The notes beneath the pieces are model-generated. The model saw only the letters and a list, made by a program, of their open reading frames with translations. It was not told the origin of the DNA and ran no database searches. Made by a program: the position numbers and the translations under genes. A DNA stretch of 64,000 bases from positions 186,001 through 250,000 of the forward strand of contig CALUNW010000001.1 in NCBI GenBank assembly GCA_944322145.1, read 5' to 3'. This DNA comes from an uncultured Atopobiaceae bacterium. Lineage in GTDB: Bacteria; Actinomycetota; Coriobacteriia; Coriobacteriales; Atopobiaceae. Shown one piece after another: positions 51,867 through 60,988 of this stretch. Numbering within the stretch: the stretch's first letter is position 1; each line of letters starts with the position of its first letter.

Positions 51867-53593
51867 CGCGCCACCTCCTCTGCGGTGAGCTGGGACTCGC
51901 AGATCTCACGGTAGACCGGGCAGTCGCGCAGCAGCTCCTCGTGCGTTCCCAGGCCCGCCTGGCGCCCGCCGTCGAGCACGAGGATCTGGTCGGCCTGGCG
52001 GACGGTGGTCACGCGCTGGGAGATCATGATGACGGCGGCGTCCGCGCAGTCGCGGCGGATGGCGCGGCGCAGCGCGGCGTCGGTGGCAAAGTCGAGCGCC
52101 GACGAGGCGTCGTCGAGCACGAGCACGCCCGGGCGGCGCGCGAGCGTGCGGGCGACGGCGAGGCGCTGGCGCTGGCCGCCGGAGAAGTTGCGGCCGAACT
52201 GCTCGACCTCTGCCTCGAGGCCGCCCTCCTTGCCGTCGACGACGCCCGCGGCCTGCGCGGTCTCGAGCGCGGCGCGCAGGTCCTTCTCGCCGGCGCTGGG
52301 ACCGCCCCAGCGCAGGTTGGAGGCGATGGTGCCCGAGAAGAGCGTGGCACCCTGCTCCACGAGCGAGACCACCCGGCGCAGGCTCTGCCGCGTGAGCTCG
52401 CGGACGTCGGCGCCGCCCACGCGCACGGAGCCCTCCGTGACGTCGTAGAAGCGCATGAGCAGGCTCGCGAGGGTGGATTTGCCCGAGCCCGTGCCGCCGA
52501 TCACGCCGAGCGTCTGCCCCGGCATGAGCGAGAAGGACACGTGGCTGAGGGCGTGGCCCGCCCCTCCCGGGTAGGTGAAGCTCACGTCTTCGAAGGCGAC
52601 GGCGGGCTCGCCGGGGACGAGCGCGGCCTCGCGCGCGCCGTCGGCCATCGAGGGGCGCGTCTCGAAGACCTCGTTGACGCGGCGCGCACAGGCCGAAGCG
52701 CGCGAGAGCAGCATGATGAGGTTGGTGAGCTTGAGCAGCTCCACGAGCGCCTGGCTCACGTAGCTCACGAGGGCGACGAGCTGGCCCTGCGTGAGGTGTC
52801 CGACGCTCACCTGGCCGCCGCCGATCCACAGCAGGGCGATGAGCCCGCAGTTGATGGCGGCGTAGGTGAGCGGGTTCACCAGGGCGGAGACGTCGCCGGT
52901 CGAGACCTGGCGCGCGCGGAGGGTGCCGGTGGCCTCGGCAAAGGTGGCGCGCTCGCTGTCCTCGCGGCGGAAGGCGCGCAGCACGCGGGCGCCTTCGAGG
53001 TTCTCGGAGACGCGCAGCTGCACCTCGTCGAGGCCGCGCTGGATCTGGCGGTAGCGCTCGGTCGTCACGCGCATGAAGCCCATGACGATGGCGCCGGAGA
53101 CGATGACGGCGACGAGCAGCGCCGCGCCCTCCAGGCCGTCCACCAGAAACGCTGCGATGACGGTGCCAAAGGTCACGAAGGGGGAGCGCAGGATGAGCCT
53201 GAAGAACATGTTGAGGCCGTCCTGCACCTGCTGGGAGTCGTTGGTGATGCGCGTCACGAGGCTCGCGCGCCCGATGCGCTCCACGTCCTCGCGCGAGAGG
53301 CTGAGCACGTGGCGGAAGAGGTCGTCGCGCATCGCGGTGCCGAAGGCGGAGGCGAGCTTGGAGCAGAAGTACTGCGCGGTCACCGAGATGGCCCAGGCGA
53401 AGACGCCCACGCCCACGAGCAGCGCGCCGTGCCCGAGCACGTAGCCGGCGTCGCGGCTGGCGATGCCGACGTCGATCACCTGCGCCATGACGAGCGGGAC
53501 GAGGAGCTGCAGCAGCGCCTCGAGCCCCTTGAACAGCGGGGCGAGCACGCACTCGACGTAGTGCCCCGCGAGGTATCTTCTGAGCTTGAACAT
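51863..53593 (-). CDS. ABC exporter half-transporter, degenerate ATPase site
   Basis: 576 residues with a six-helix exporter domain and an ATPase domain: Walker A GGTGSGKST, signature FSGGQRQRL and Walker B VLVLDDASSALD, where Asp replaces the catalytic Glu. This is the expected asymmetric half of a heterodimeric exporter: the degenerate site pairs with the canonical one of the downstream gene. CCGGAGGCCGC precedes the ATG. First gene of the two-gene operon. Confidence 0.92.
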   Translation of the reverse strand: MFKLRRYLAGHYVECVLAPLFKGLEALLQLLVPLVMAQVIDVGIASRDAGYVLGHGALLVGVGVFAWAISVTAQYFCSKLASAFGTAMRDDLFRHVLSLSREDVERIGRASLVTRITNDSQQVQDGLNMFFRLILRSPFVTFGTVIAAFLVDGLEGAALLVAVIVSGAIVMGFMRVTTERYRQIQRGLDEVQLRVSENLEGARVLRAFRREDSERATFAEATGTLRARQVSTGDVSALVNPLTYAAINCGLIALLWIGGGQVSVGHLTQGQLVALVSYVSQALVELLKLTNLIMLLSRASACARRVNEVFETRPSMADGAREAALVPGEPAVAFEDVSFTYPGGAGHALSHVSFSLMPGQTLGVIGGTGSGKSTLASLLMRFYDVTEGSVRVGGADVRELTRQSLRRVVSLVEQGATLFSGTIASNLRWGGPSAGEKDLRAALETAQAAGVVDGKEGGLEAEVEQFGRNFSGGQRQRLAVARTLARRPGVLVLDDASSALDFATDAALRRAIRRDCADAAVIMISQRVTTVRQADQILVLDGGRQAGLGTHEELLRDCPVYREICESQLTAEEVAR

Positions 53594-53646
53594 GCGGCCT
53601 CCGGTCGGGTTTGCAACCCTTCCATTCTAACGTGGGCCGCGAGGCC

Positions 53647-53821
53647 GCGTTCTTCTCGGCAGATTGATACCGGGCTGGTTCCGGTCGTTTTGGGCGGGGA
53701 AAGTGACCGCAGCCGGCCCGCTATTCTCGGTAGAAAAATAGCGGGCTGGTTCTGGACGGTCTGAAGGCTCAGAAACGACCAGAACCAGCCCGCAACCGTC
53801 CGCAAAGACGGGCGAGAAGAA
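53647..53821. repeat. Three-level nested inverted repeat upstream of the ABC exporter
   Basis: Outer TTCTTCTCG (53650-53658) against CGAGAAGAA (53813-53821). Middle arms 53671-53690 and 53773-53792 (CGGGCTGGTTC and on, 19/20). Inner hairpin GCCCGCTATT (53716-53725) with AATAGCGGGC (53737-53746). A third partial copy of CGGGCTGGTTCTGG follows the inner hairpin at 53742. No gene inside. Confidence 0.85.
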
Positions 53822-53834
53822 CCCGCGCCCGCGG

Positions 53835-56615
53835 CTACTCCGCCGCCAGCACCTTGCTCGGCGTGATCGGCAGGTCGCGCACGTAGCGGCCCGTGGCGTG
53901 CGCCACGGCGCTCATGACCGCGGGGGAGGGCGTGTTGATGACGACCTCGCCGATGGACTTGGCGCCGAAGGGGCCGGTGGGCTCGAAGCTCGGCATGAAC
54001 TCGACGCGCGGCTCGGGCACGTCCATGCGGGTGGGCAGCTTGTAGGTCATGAACGACCCCGTGCGCAGGTTGCCGCGGTCGTCGCGGCTCACGTCCTCGG
54101 TGAGGGCCATGCCGATGCCCTGGGCGATGCCGCCCTCGGCCTGCACGCGCGCGAGCGCCGGGTTGATGACGGTGCCGCAGTCCACGACGGCCGCGTAGTC
54201 GGTGACCGTGACCTTGCCGGTGGCCTTGTCGACCTCGACCTCGGCGATGCCGGCCATGTAGGGCGGCGGCGAGGTGGGCTGGGCGTTGGTGCCGTGGCCC
54301 TCGAGCATGCCGGGGTGCAGGCCAAAGCCGATGAGCTTGTTGGCCAGCGCGGCGACGGTCATCTCCTGGTCGCCGCTGCGCACGGACTCGCCGTCGAACT
54401 CCACGTCCTTCTCGTCAACGCCCAGGACGCGGGCCGCCTGCTCGCGGATCTGCCGTACGAGGTCCTCGGCCGCGCGCACGACGGCGCCGCCGGTGGTGTA
54501 GGTTCCGGACGACGCATAGGCGCCGGTGTCGAAGGGGGAGGTGTCGGTGTCCACGCCCTTGGTGACGATGCGGTCCACGTCGCAGCCGAGCGCCTCGGCG
54601 GCCATCTGGGCGAGGATCGTGTCCGCGCCGGTGCCCACGTCGGTGGCGCCGATGGAGAGAACGTAGAAGCCGTCATCCTCCAGGCGGATGTCGACGTTGG
54701 CGATGTCGACCATCGCGATGCCGGAGCCCTGCATCGTGAGGGCGCAGCCGATGCCGCGCACGCGGTCGCCGAGGTCCTCGCGGAGGGGCCGGCCCTTCCA
54801 GCCCGTCATGTCCATCGCGCGCTCGAGGCACTCGTCGAGGCGGCAGCTGTAGAGGTGCTCGTCGTTGAGCTGCCAGAGGGTCTCGCCGGGCTTGACCAGG
54901 TTCTTGAGGCGCAGCTCGCACGGGTCCATGCCGAGCTCGTCGGCGAGCTCGTTGACCGCGGACTCCACGGCGAAGCAGCCCTGCGTCGCGCCGTAGCCGC
55001 GGTAGGCGCCGCCCGGCGTGGTGTTGGTGTAGGCCACGTCATAGGTGAAGCGGCTCGCCGTGGCGTGGTTGTAGATCGGCAGCGCCTTGCCGCCCACGAG
55101 GGTGACCGTGGTGGTGCCGTGGTAGCCGTAGGCTCCGGCGTTGGAGAGCGCGTAGAGGTCGATGGCCTCGATCGTGCCGTCGCGCCGCGCGCCCACGCGG
55201 ACCTTGAGGACCATCTCGTGGCGCGTGTTGGAGCAGCACATGGTCTCCTCGCGCGTGTAGGTGCACACGCACGGGCGGCCGGTCGCCATCGCGGCGAACG
55301 CGGCGAAGGGCTCGTTGCAGCCGCTCTGCTTGGCGCCGAAGCCGCCGCCCACGCGCGGCTTGATGACGCGCACCTGGTGCTTGGGGATGCCGAGGGCGTT
55401 TGCCACCTGGCGACGGATGTGGAAGGGCACCTGTGTGGAGCTCACCACGGTGAGGCGGCCGAAGGCGTCGGTGTAGGCGAGGGAGCGGAACGTCTCCATC
55501 ATGGCCTGCTGCGTGGCCTGAGTGCGGTAGGTGCGCTCGATCACCACGTCGGAGGCGTCGAAGGCGGCCTCCAGGTCGCCGTGGACGCGCTGGCCGTGCG
55601 CCACGAGGTTGCGGCCCGGGTCGCCGGACTTGTCGCCGCCGGGCGCCCAGTCGTCCTCGTCGTGGATGACGGTCGCGTTGTCGAGCGCCTGCTCCACGTC
55701 GAGCACGGCGGGGAGCTGCTCGTAGGTCACCTTGACCGCGCGCACGCCCGCGGCGGCCGCGGCCTCGTCCGCGGCGACGACCAGGGCCACCTCGTCGCCC
55801 ACGTAGCGCACGTGGCGGTCAAGGAGCACGGTGTCGTAGGGGCTCGGCTCGGGGAAGCTCTGGCCGGCCAGGGTGAAGCGGTGATGCGGCACGTCGTCCG
55901 GGCCAAAGACCGCGACGACGCCGGGAACCGCGAGCGCGGCGCTCTTGTCGATGCCCGTGACCAGCGCGTGGGCGTGCTTGGAGCGCACGAGCTTGACCAC
56001 GAGCGCGCCCTCGGGCGCGAGGTCGGCCGTGTAGACGGGCGCGCCGGCGAGAAGGGCTCCGGAGTCCTTCTTTGCGACGGGCCGCGAGATCTGGGCGTGC
56101 TCCTTGCCCGACTCGGTGACGGGGTCGTCGGGCACCGCGCGCGGCGGCAGGGCGCCGCCGTTGCCGTGGCGCGCCAGGAACCGGCGGATGGCGCGCATCT
56201 GGCTCGCGTAGCCCGAGCAGCGGCAGAGGTTGCCGGAGAGGTAGCGGCGCACGGTCTCGTCGTCCGCGCCCGGGTGGGCGGCGTCGAGCGCGAGCACGGC
56301 CATCTCGAGGCCCGGCGCGCAGAAGCCGCACTGCTCGGCGCCCTCCTCGGCGAGGCACTGGGCCAGGAGCTCGCGGCGGCCGTCGCGCATGCCCTCGAGG
56401 GTGGTCACCTCGCGGCCGTCGGCGCGCGCCATCATGACGGAGCACGAGAGCACCGGCTCGCCGTCCATGAGAACGGTGCACAGGCCGCAGTTGCTCGTCT
56501 CGCAGGCGCACTTGACGGACTTGTAGCCGTGAGCGCGGCAGAAGTCAAAGAGGGTCATGTCGGGGCGGACGTCCTCGGTGAGGGTCGCGCCGTTGAGGTT
56601 GAGGGTGATCTGCAT
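53835..56615 (-). CDS. Xanthine dehydrogenase-type fused iron-sulfur/molybdenum subunit
   Basis: 926 residues. The N-terminal 2Fe-2S ferredoxin domain has Cys38, Cys43, Cys46 and Cys58, the second 2Fe-2S domain has Cys96, Cys99, Cys131 and Cys133, and the molybdopterin-binding part runs from about 175 to the end (VGGGFGAKQSG, TPGGAYRGYGATQ, GPFGAKSIGEVV with the catalytic-type Glu). It would hydroxylate a purine or another N-heterocycle, passing electrons to the FAD subunit encoded just upstream. Fusion of the iron-sulfur and Mo parts is a known variant. No cofactor maturation genes lie here. Confidence 0.92.
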   Translation of the reverse strand: MQITLNLNGATLTEDVRPDMTLFDFCRAHGYKSVKCACETSNCGLCTVLMDGEPVLSCSVMMARADGREVTTLEGMRDGRRELLAQCLAEEGAEQCGFCAPGLEMAVLALDAAHPGADDETVRRYLSGNLCRCSGYASQMRAIRRFLARHGNGGALPPRAVPDDPVTESGKEHAQISRPVAKKDSGALLAGAPVYTADLAPEGALVVKLVRSKHAHALVTGIDKSAALAVPGVVAVFGPDDVPHHRFTLAGQSFPEPSPYDTVLLDRHVRYVGDEVALVVAADEAAAAAGVRAVKVTYEQLPAVLDVEQALDNATVIHDEDDWAPGGDKSGDPGRNLVAHGQRVHGDLEAAFDASDVVIERTYRTQATQQAMMETFRSLAYTDAFGRLTVVSSTQVPFHIRRQVANALGIPKHQVRVIKPRVGGGFGAKQSGCNEPFAAFAAMATGRPCVCTYTREETMCCSNTRHEMVLKVRVGARRDGTIEAIDLYALSNAGAYGYHGTTTVTLVGGKALPIYNHATASRFTYDVAYTNTTPGGAYRGYGATQGCFAVESAVNELADELGMDPCELRLKNLVKPGETLWQLNDEHLYSCRLDECLERAMDMTGWKGRPLREDLGDRVRGIGCALTMQGSGIAMVDIANVDIRLEDDGFYVLSIGATDVGTGADTILAQMAAEALGCDVDRIVTKGVDTDTSPFDTGAYASSGTYTTGGAVVRAAEDLVRQIREQAARVLGVDEKDVEFDGESVRSGDQEMTVAALANKLIGFGLHPGMLEGHGTNAQPTSPPPYMAGIAEVEVDKATGKVTVTDYAAVVDCGTVINPALARVQAEGGIAQGIGMALTEDVSRDDRGNLRTGSFMTYKLPTRMDVPEPRVEFMPSFEPTGPFGAKSIGEVVINTPSPAVMSAVAHATGRYVRDLPITPSKVLAAE

Positions 56616-56620
56616 GGGAC

Positions 56621-57433
56621 TTACGCCTCCTTCTCGGCGCGGGGCTTGGCGGCCGCGGCGGCGACGGCGCGGCGGATGAGCGCGGGCGCCACCTGGCGGC
56701 GCCACGCGGCCGTGCCGCGCAGGTCGGAGCCATAGTCCAGACCCTCGGCGAGCTCGCACACGGCGTCGAGCTCGGCGGGGGAGAAGTCGCGGCGCAGCGG
56801 GATGCGCTCGCCTCCGGTGAGAAGCGTCGCCTTCTTGGGGCGCGCTCCCACGGTGACGTGCCAGGAGCCCTGCCAGCAGGCGGCGGCTGCGTTGAGTGCC
56901 GAGAAGTCCGTGGCGGCGTTGCGCACGGAGGCAAAGGCGGCCTGGTAGCGATGCTTGCGCACGATCACGTGCGTGAGGACGTCGTTTCTCGCCCCGCGCT
57001 CCGTGAAGGGGATGATCGGCATGACGCCCGCGCCCTCGAGCTCGACCTCGGTGTCGAGCGCCAGAAGCGCGCAGACGATGTCCGAGAAGCCCATGCGCGC
57101 GTAGACCGACCCGCCCACCGTGGCGAGGTTGCGGAACTGGGTGCCCACGATGTCGCGGACCGCTTCGGTGAAGATGCCGCAGGTCGATGCCGCAAAGCGC
57201 TCGTGGCGCTCGAGCTGGCCGAGCGTCACCATCGCGCCGATGCGCCAGGCGTCGTCGGTCTCCTCGATCTTGTCGAGCCCGCAGCGGGAGAGGTCGATGC
57301 CGAGCGACGCGGTGCGGTCGGCGAGCCGCAGCCACATCATGCCGCCGATCACCGTGGCAAGGCGGTTCTCCTGCAAGAGCTCGTAGGCCTCGCGCGGGGT
57401 CTCGGGGCGGACGTACTTCTCGAACCTGAGCAC
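56621..57433 (-). CDS. FAD-binding subunit of the molybdoenzyme
   Basis: 270 residues of the CoxM/XdhB FAD_binding_5 family: TVIGGMMWLRLADR near the N-terminus (in place of the usual AGGT loop), GTQFRNLATVGGSVYARMG in the middle and a CO_deh_flav C-terminal domain. It carries electrons from the 2Fe-2S centres to NAD or a quinone/ferredoxin partner. Five bases separate it from the fused subunit; it is the first gene of the pair. Confidence 0.9.
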   Translation of the reverse strand: MLRFEKYVRPETPREAYELLQENRLATVIGGMMWLRLADRTASLGIDLSRCGLDKIEETDDAWRIGAMVTLGQLERHERFAASTCGIFTEAVRDIVGTQFRNLATVGGSVYARMGFSDIVCALLALDTEVELEGAGVMPIIPFTERGARNDVLTHVIVRKHRYQAAFASVRNAATDFSALNAAAACWQGSWHVTVGARPKKATLLTGGERIPLRRDFSPAELDAVCELAEGLDYGSDLRGTAAWRRQVAPALIRRAVAAAAAKPRAEKEA

Positions 57434-57612
57434 GTGTCCTCCTCATGGGTTGTTGTTGGGAACCTCCCAATGATACCGCAGGTGAGCGGCGCCATCCGGC
57501 GCTCCGTTATGCTTTCGTTGCTATAACGGGGACGCGCCCGACGGGCGCCGCTCCTCTGCCCCTCTACCGTCTCCCCGCGCGTCTCCGCCCCGCTCCCCTT
57601 CTGCCCCTCCGG

Positions 57613-57690
57613 CAAAGTACAGAAGTTCGAGGTCCTTCTCGGCGCTTGCCCAGTTGCCAAGGTTGGCTGCCTTCAAACTTCTGTACTTTG
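57613..57690. repeat. Inverted repeat CAAAGTACAGAAGTT
   Basis: Perfect 15-base arms (57613-57627 and 57676-57690), with weaker complementarity extending outwards. The interior carries CGAGGTCCTTCTCGGC at 57628-57643, identical to the left core of the 19-bp-period element copy C. Confidence 0.85.
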
Positions 57691-57692
57691 GC

Positions 57693-57786
57693 GGAGAGGC
57701 GGGGCGGAGGCACGGAGGGACAGGGCGGAGAGGCGGGGCGGAGGCACGGAGGGACAGGGCGGAGAGGCGGGGCGGAGGGGCCGGGC
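57693..57786. repeat. 34-bp tandem repeat, about 2.6 units
   Basis: Units start at 57693, 57727 and 57761, each opening GGAGAGGCGGGGCGGAGG; the third is cut short after about 18-26 bases. It is purine-rich on the plus strand and lies about 80 bases before the ECF transporter operon. Confidence 0.9.
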
Positions 57787-57865
57787 GGAGGAGACGTCCC
57801 CGCGGCGCGCCCGCCGCGTTGCGGGTAGAATGGATGGCCGTTTGGCATCGGGGGGAGGGGGCGAG

Positions 57866-58690
57866 ATGGGCGAGAGGATCGTGGAGGCGCGCGACGTCCG
57901 CCACGCGTACGTGCCGGGCCGTCCGGACCTGCGCGGCGTCTCGCTCGACGTGGCCCCCGGCGAGCTCGTGGCCATCGTCGGGGAGAACGGCTCCGGCAAG
58001 ACCACCCTGGCCCGCCACCTCAACGCCCTCATCCCTCTGCAGGCCGGTGAGCTCTTGGTGGCCGGCCTCGACGCCGCGGACCCGGACGTGCTCTGGGAGC
58101 TGCGCCGCGCCTGCGGCATGGTGTTCCAGAACCCCGAGAACCAGTTCGTCTCCTCCGTCGTGGGGGAGGACGTGGCCTTTGGCCCCCTCAACTTTGGCAT
58201 GAGCGAGAAGGACGCGCGCGCCGCGGCCTCGGCGGCCCTCGGGGCCGTGGGGCTTGCGGGCTTCGAGCGGCGTGACGTGCACGCCCTGTCCGGCGGGCAG
58301 CAGCAGCGCGTGGCGCTCGCGGGCGTGCTCGCGAGCGGGCCCCGCGTGATCGTGCTCGACGAGGCCACCTCGATGATCGACCCGCAGGGCCGCGACGACC
58401 TCGTCCGCGCCGTCCTGCGCGCCCGCGCCGAGCGGGGCGCGACCGTCATCTGGATCACGCACGACATGGAGCTCGCCGCCCGCGCCGACCGCGTCTTCGT
58501 CATGCGCGCGGGCGAGGTCGCCGCCGCGGGCGCCCCCGAGGACGTCCTCGTGGACGAGGGCCTGCTCGCGAGCGCGGGCCTGGAGCCGCCGATGGCGGCG
58601 CGGGCCTGGCACGAGCTCGTCAGACTGGGGGCGGCGTCCGGGCCCGCGCCCGTGACCGTGGAGGGGCTGGTGAGCTTGCTGTGCGCGTGA
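57866..58690 (+). CDS. ecfA1: ECF transporter ATPase A1
   Basis: 274 residues. Walker A GENGSGKTT, Q-loop VFQNPENQFV, signature LSGGQQQRVALAGVLA and Walker B VIVLDEATSMIDP are all typical of EcfA1 (CbiO-like). ATG at 57866 follows GGGGGAGGGGGC; the earlier ATG at 57830 is less likely. It starts a four-gene overlapping operon A1-A2-T-S for vitamin or micronutrient uptake. Confidence 0.93.
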   Translation: MGERIVEARDVRHAYVPGRPDLRGVSLDVAPGELVAIVGENGSGKTTLARHLNALIPLQAGELLVAGLDAADPDVLWELRRACGMVFQNPENQFVSSVVGEDVAFGPLNFGMSEKDARAAASAALGAVGLAGFERRDVHALSGGQQQRVALAGVLASGPRVIVLDEATSMIDPQGRDDLVRAVLRARAERGATVIWITHDMELAARADRVFVMRAGEVAAAGAPEDVLVDEGLLASAGLEPPMAARAWHELVRLGAASGPAPVTVEGLVSLLCA

Positions 58691-59526
58691 CGCTCGAGGG
58701 CATAGGCCTCTCCTTCGAGGGCGGCGCGGGCGAGAGGGTCCGCGCGCTCGACGACGTCTCGCTCGAGCTCTCGGGCGGCGTGTGCGGCCTGATGGGCCAG
58801 ACCGGCTCCGGCAAGACCACGCTGCTCGAGGTGATCGCCGGGGTGACGGCGCCTGACGCCGGACGCGTGCTCGTGGACGGCGAGGACGCGTCCCGGGGCG
58901 CCGGGGCCCGCGCGCTCGCGGGGTCGGTCGGCCTGGTCTTCCAGATCCCCGAGCGCCAGTTCTTCGAGCCCACGGTGGCCGAGGAGGTCACCTTCGGCCT
59001 GCTCGCGCGCGGCGTCGCGGCCGAGGAGGCGCGCCGGCGCGCCGCGCACGCGCTCGGGGTCATGGGCCTCTCGCTCGACGCGCTGGGGAGACGCTCGCCC
59101 TTTGCCCTCTCCGGCGGGCAGCAGCGGCGCGTGGCCATCGCGTCGGTCCTCGCCACGCGGCCCGGGCTGCTGCTGCTCGACGAGCCCACGGCAGGGCTCG
59201 ACCCGCGGGCGCGCGACGCGTGCCTCGAGGCCGTCCGCGCGGCGGCGGCCGAGGGCGCGACCGTGGTCATGGCGAGCCACGACGCCAACGCGCTGGCTGC
59301 GGTGGCAGACCGGCTCGTCTGCCTCGAGGCCGGCCGCGTGACGCTCGACGGCCCCGCGCGCGAGCTGCTCGGCGACGCGCGGCTCATGCGCGACCACGGC
59401 CTCGAGCCGGCCTGCGCGGCGCGCGCCGCGGCGGCGCTCCGGCGCGCGGGCGTTGCCGTGGACGGAGCCCCGCTCACGGCGGTCGAGCTCGCGCGGGCCG
59501 TCGCGCGGGGAAGGGGGCGCTCATGA
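58681..59526 (+). CDS. ecfA2: ECF transporter ATPase A2
   Basis: 281 residues, GTG start overlapping ecfA1 by 10 bases. Walker A GQTGSGKTT, Q-loop VFQIPERQFFEPTV, signature LSGGQQRRVAIASVLA and Walker B LLLLDEPTAGLDP. It forms the ATPase heterodimer with EcfA1, driving the transmembrane EcfT and S components. Confidence 0.93.
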   Translation: MRVTLEGIGLSFEGGAGERVRALDDVSLELSGGVCGLMGQTGSGKTTLLEVIAGVTAPDAGRVLVDGEDASRGAGARALAGSVGLVFQIPERQFFEPTVAEEVTFGLLARGVAAEEARRRAAHALGVMGLSLDALGRRSPFALSGGQQRRVAIASVLATRPGLLLLDEPTAGLDPRARDACLEAVRAAAAEGATVVMASHDANALAAVADRLVCLEAGRVTLDGPARELLGDARLMRDHGLEPACAARAAAALRRAGVAVDGAPLTAVELARAVARGRGRS

Positions 59527-60254
59527 GGGGCGTCCCCGGATACGTGTGGGCGGACTCGCCGCTCCACCGCCTGCCCGCCGCGGCAAAGCTCGTGGGCCTC
59601 GTCGTCTGCGCCGCGCTCGTCGTCTTGGCGTCGAGCCCGCTCGAGCTTCTCGCGGCCGCTGCGGGCGTGGCGGCCCTCGTCGCCGTCTCGCGCGTGGGAT
59701 GGCGCGCCGCGGCGCGCGCGGCCTGGGGGCTTCGCTGGTTCCTGCTCATGGTGCTCGCGCTCAACGCGCTGCTCTTCAGCGACGTCGATCCGCTCTTCTC
59801 GCTGGGGCCTGCGCACCTCACCTCTTCGGGCCTCGCCCAGGGCGTGCGCATCGTCGTGCGCACGCTGCTCGTGGTCGTCCTGGGCACGCTGCTCACGGCC
59901 ACGACGCGCCCGCAGGAGCTCGTCGCGGGCGTGCGTCGTCTGCTGCGGCCCCTCGGGAGGCTGGGTCTTCCCATCGAGGCGGCGGCGCTCGCCGTTGGCG
60001 TGACCGTTCAGTTTGTGCCCACGCTCCTGCGCGAGAGCCGCCAGCTCATGCGTGCGCAGGAGATACGTTGCGGCAACGTTGCTACTCGTGGTATTATGCG
60101 ACGCGCCGTCAGCTATATACGGCTGCTCGTCCCCATGTTCGTGTCCGCCGTCCGCCGTGCCGACGAGCTCTCCGTCGCCATGGAGGCGCGCGGCTACCGA
60201 CTGTCCTCGCCGCGGGGCTCCGCCGGCGGGGGAGAAAGGAGGAAGCGCTCATGA
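59523..60254 (+). CDS. ecfT: ECF transporter transmembrane component T
   Basis: 243 residues, five or so membrane helices. The cytoplasmic coupling helices end in Ala-Arg-Gly type motifs: RAQEIRCGN and SVAMEARGYRL. The start overlaps ecfA2 by four bases (ATGA). It links the ATPases to the substrate-binding S component. Confidence 0.92.
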   Translation: MRGVPGYVWADSPLHRLPAAAKLVGLVVCAALVVLASSPLELLAAAAGVAALVAVSRVGWRAAARAAWGLRWFLLMVLALNALLFSDVDPLFSLGPAHLTSSGLAQGVRIVVRTLLVVVLGTLLTATTRPQELVAGVRRLLRPLGRLGLPIEAAALAVGVTVQFVPTLLRESRQLMRAQEIRCGNVATRGIMRRAVSYIRLLVPMFVSAVRRADELSVAMEARGYRLSSPRGSAGGGERRKRS

Positions 60255-60793
60255 GCCAGGTCAAGAGGATCGTCATTGCCGCCGTCTGCGCGGCGCTCTG
60301 CATCGTTTTGCCGATGGCCTTCCACTCCATCCCCAATGCGGGCGCCACGTGGCTGCCCATGCACATCCCCGTGATGATCTCGGGGCTCGTGGCCGGGCCC
60401 GTTGCAGGCGCCATCACCGGCGTGCTGGGCCCCGTGCTCTCCAGCCTGCTCACCGGCATGCCCGCCGCCCCGATGGTGGCGCCCATGACCTGCGAGCTGT
60501 TCACCTACGGCCTGGTCGCGGGCCTGCTGTCCACGTACGTGCGCACCGGCAACGTGACCGTGGACCTCTACGTCTCGCTCATCGGCGCGATGCTCGCCGG
60601 CCGCGTGGTCAACGGCGTGCTGCGTGCGCTGATCTTCTCGCCCGGCGCCTACACGCTCGAGGCCTGGGTCGCCGCGTCCTTCCTCACGAGCCTCGTGGGC
60701 ATCGTGCTGCAGCTCGCCGTGGTGGTGCCGATCGTGGTGTCGCTCGAGCGCGCCGGCCTCGTCCCGCCCCGCTATCCCGAGAAGGACGCGTAG
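60251..60793 (+). CDS. ECF transporter substrate-binding S component
   Basis: 180 residues, about six helices. Family pattern: MHIPVMISGLVAGPVAGAI, GPVLSSLLTGMP, ELFTYGLVAGLL. It overlaps ecfT by four bases. As a dedicated S component in the same operon it defines the substrate, which cannot be read from the sequence with confidence. Confidence 0.88.
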   Translation: MSQVKRIVIAAVCAALCIVLPMAFHSIPNAGATWLPMHIPVMISGLVAGPVAGAITGVLGPVLSSLLTGMPAAPMVAPMTCELFTYGLVAGLLSTYVRTGNVTVDLYVSLIGAMLAGRVVNGVLRALIFSPGAYTLEAWVAASFLTSLVGIVLQLAVVVPIVVSLERAGLVPPRYPEKDA

Positions 60794-60835
60794 CCGCGTT
60801 CTTCTCGCCTCTCATCTTCCCTGCCTCTGACGGCG

Positions 60836-60985
60836 GAGTGTACACCTCACCGCGTTGTGTACACTCCGCTGCGTTGTGTACACGGGCCTCGAGGTCCTTC
60901 TCGGCAGAAGCGCAGGTAGATGCGCTGGCGAGAAGTGCGCACAACGGCGCGGAGCGTACATAACGCCGCGGAGCGCGCACAACGG
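60836..60985. repeat. 19-bp-period palindromic repeat element, copy C (most complete)
   Basis: Left GTGTACAC at 60838, 60857 and 60876; core CTTCTCG (60897-60903) to CGAGAAG (60929-60935); right units GTGCGCAC (60935), GCGTACAT (60954) and GCGCGCAC (60973). Every step is exactly 19 bases. The left units read GTTGTGTACACTCCGCTGC-like, the right units are their inverse. Confidence 0.92.
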
Positions 60986-60988
60986 CGG

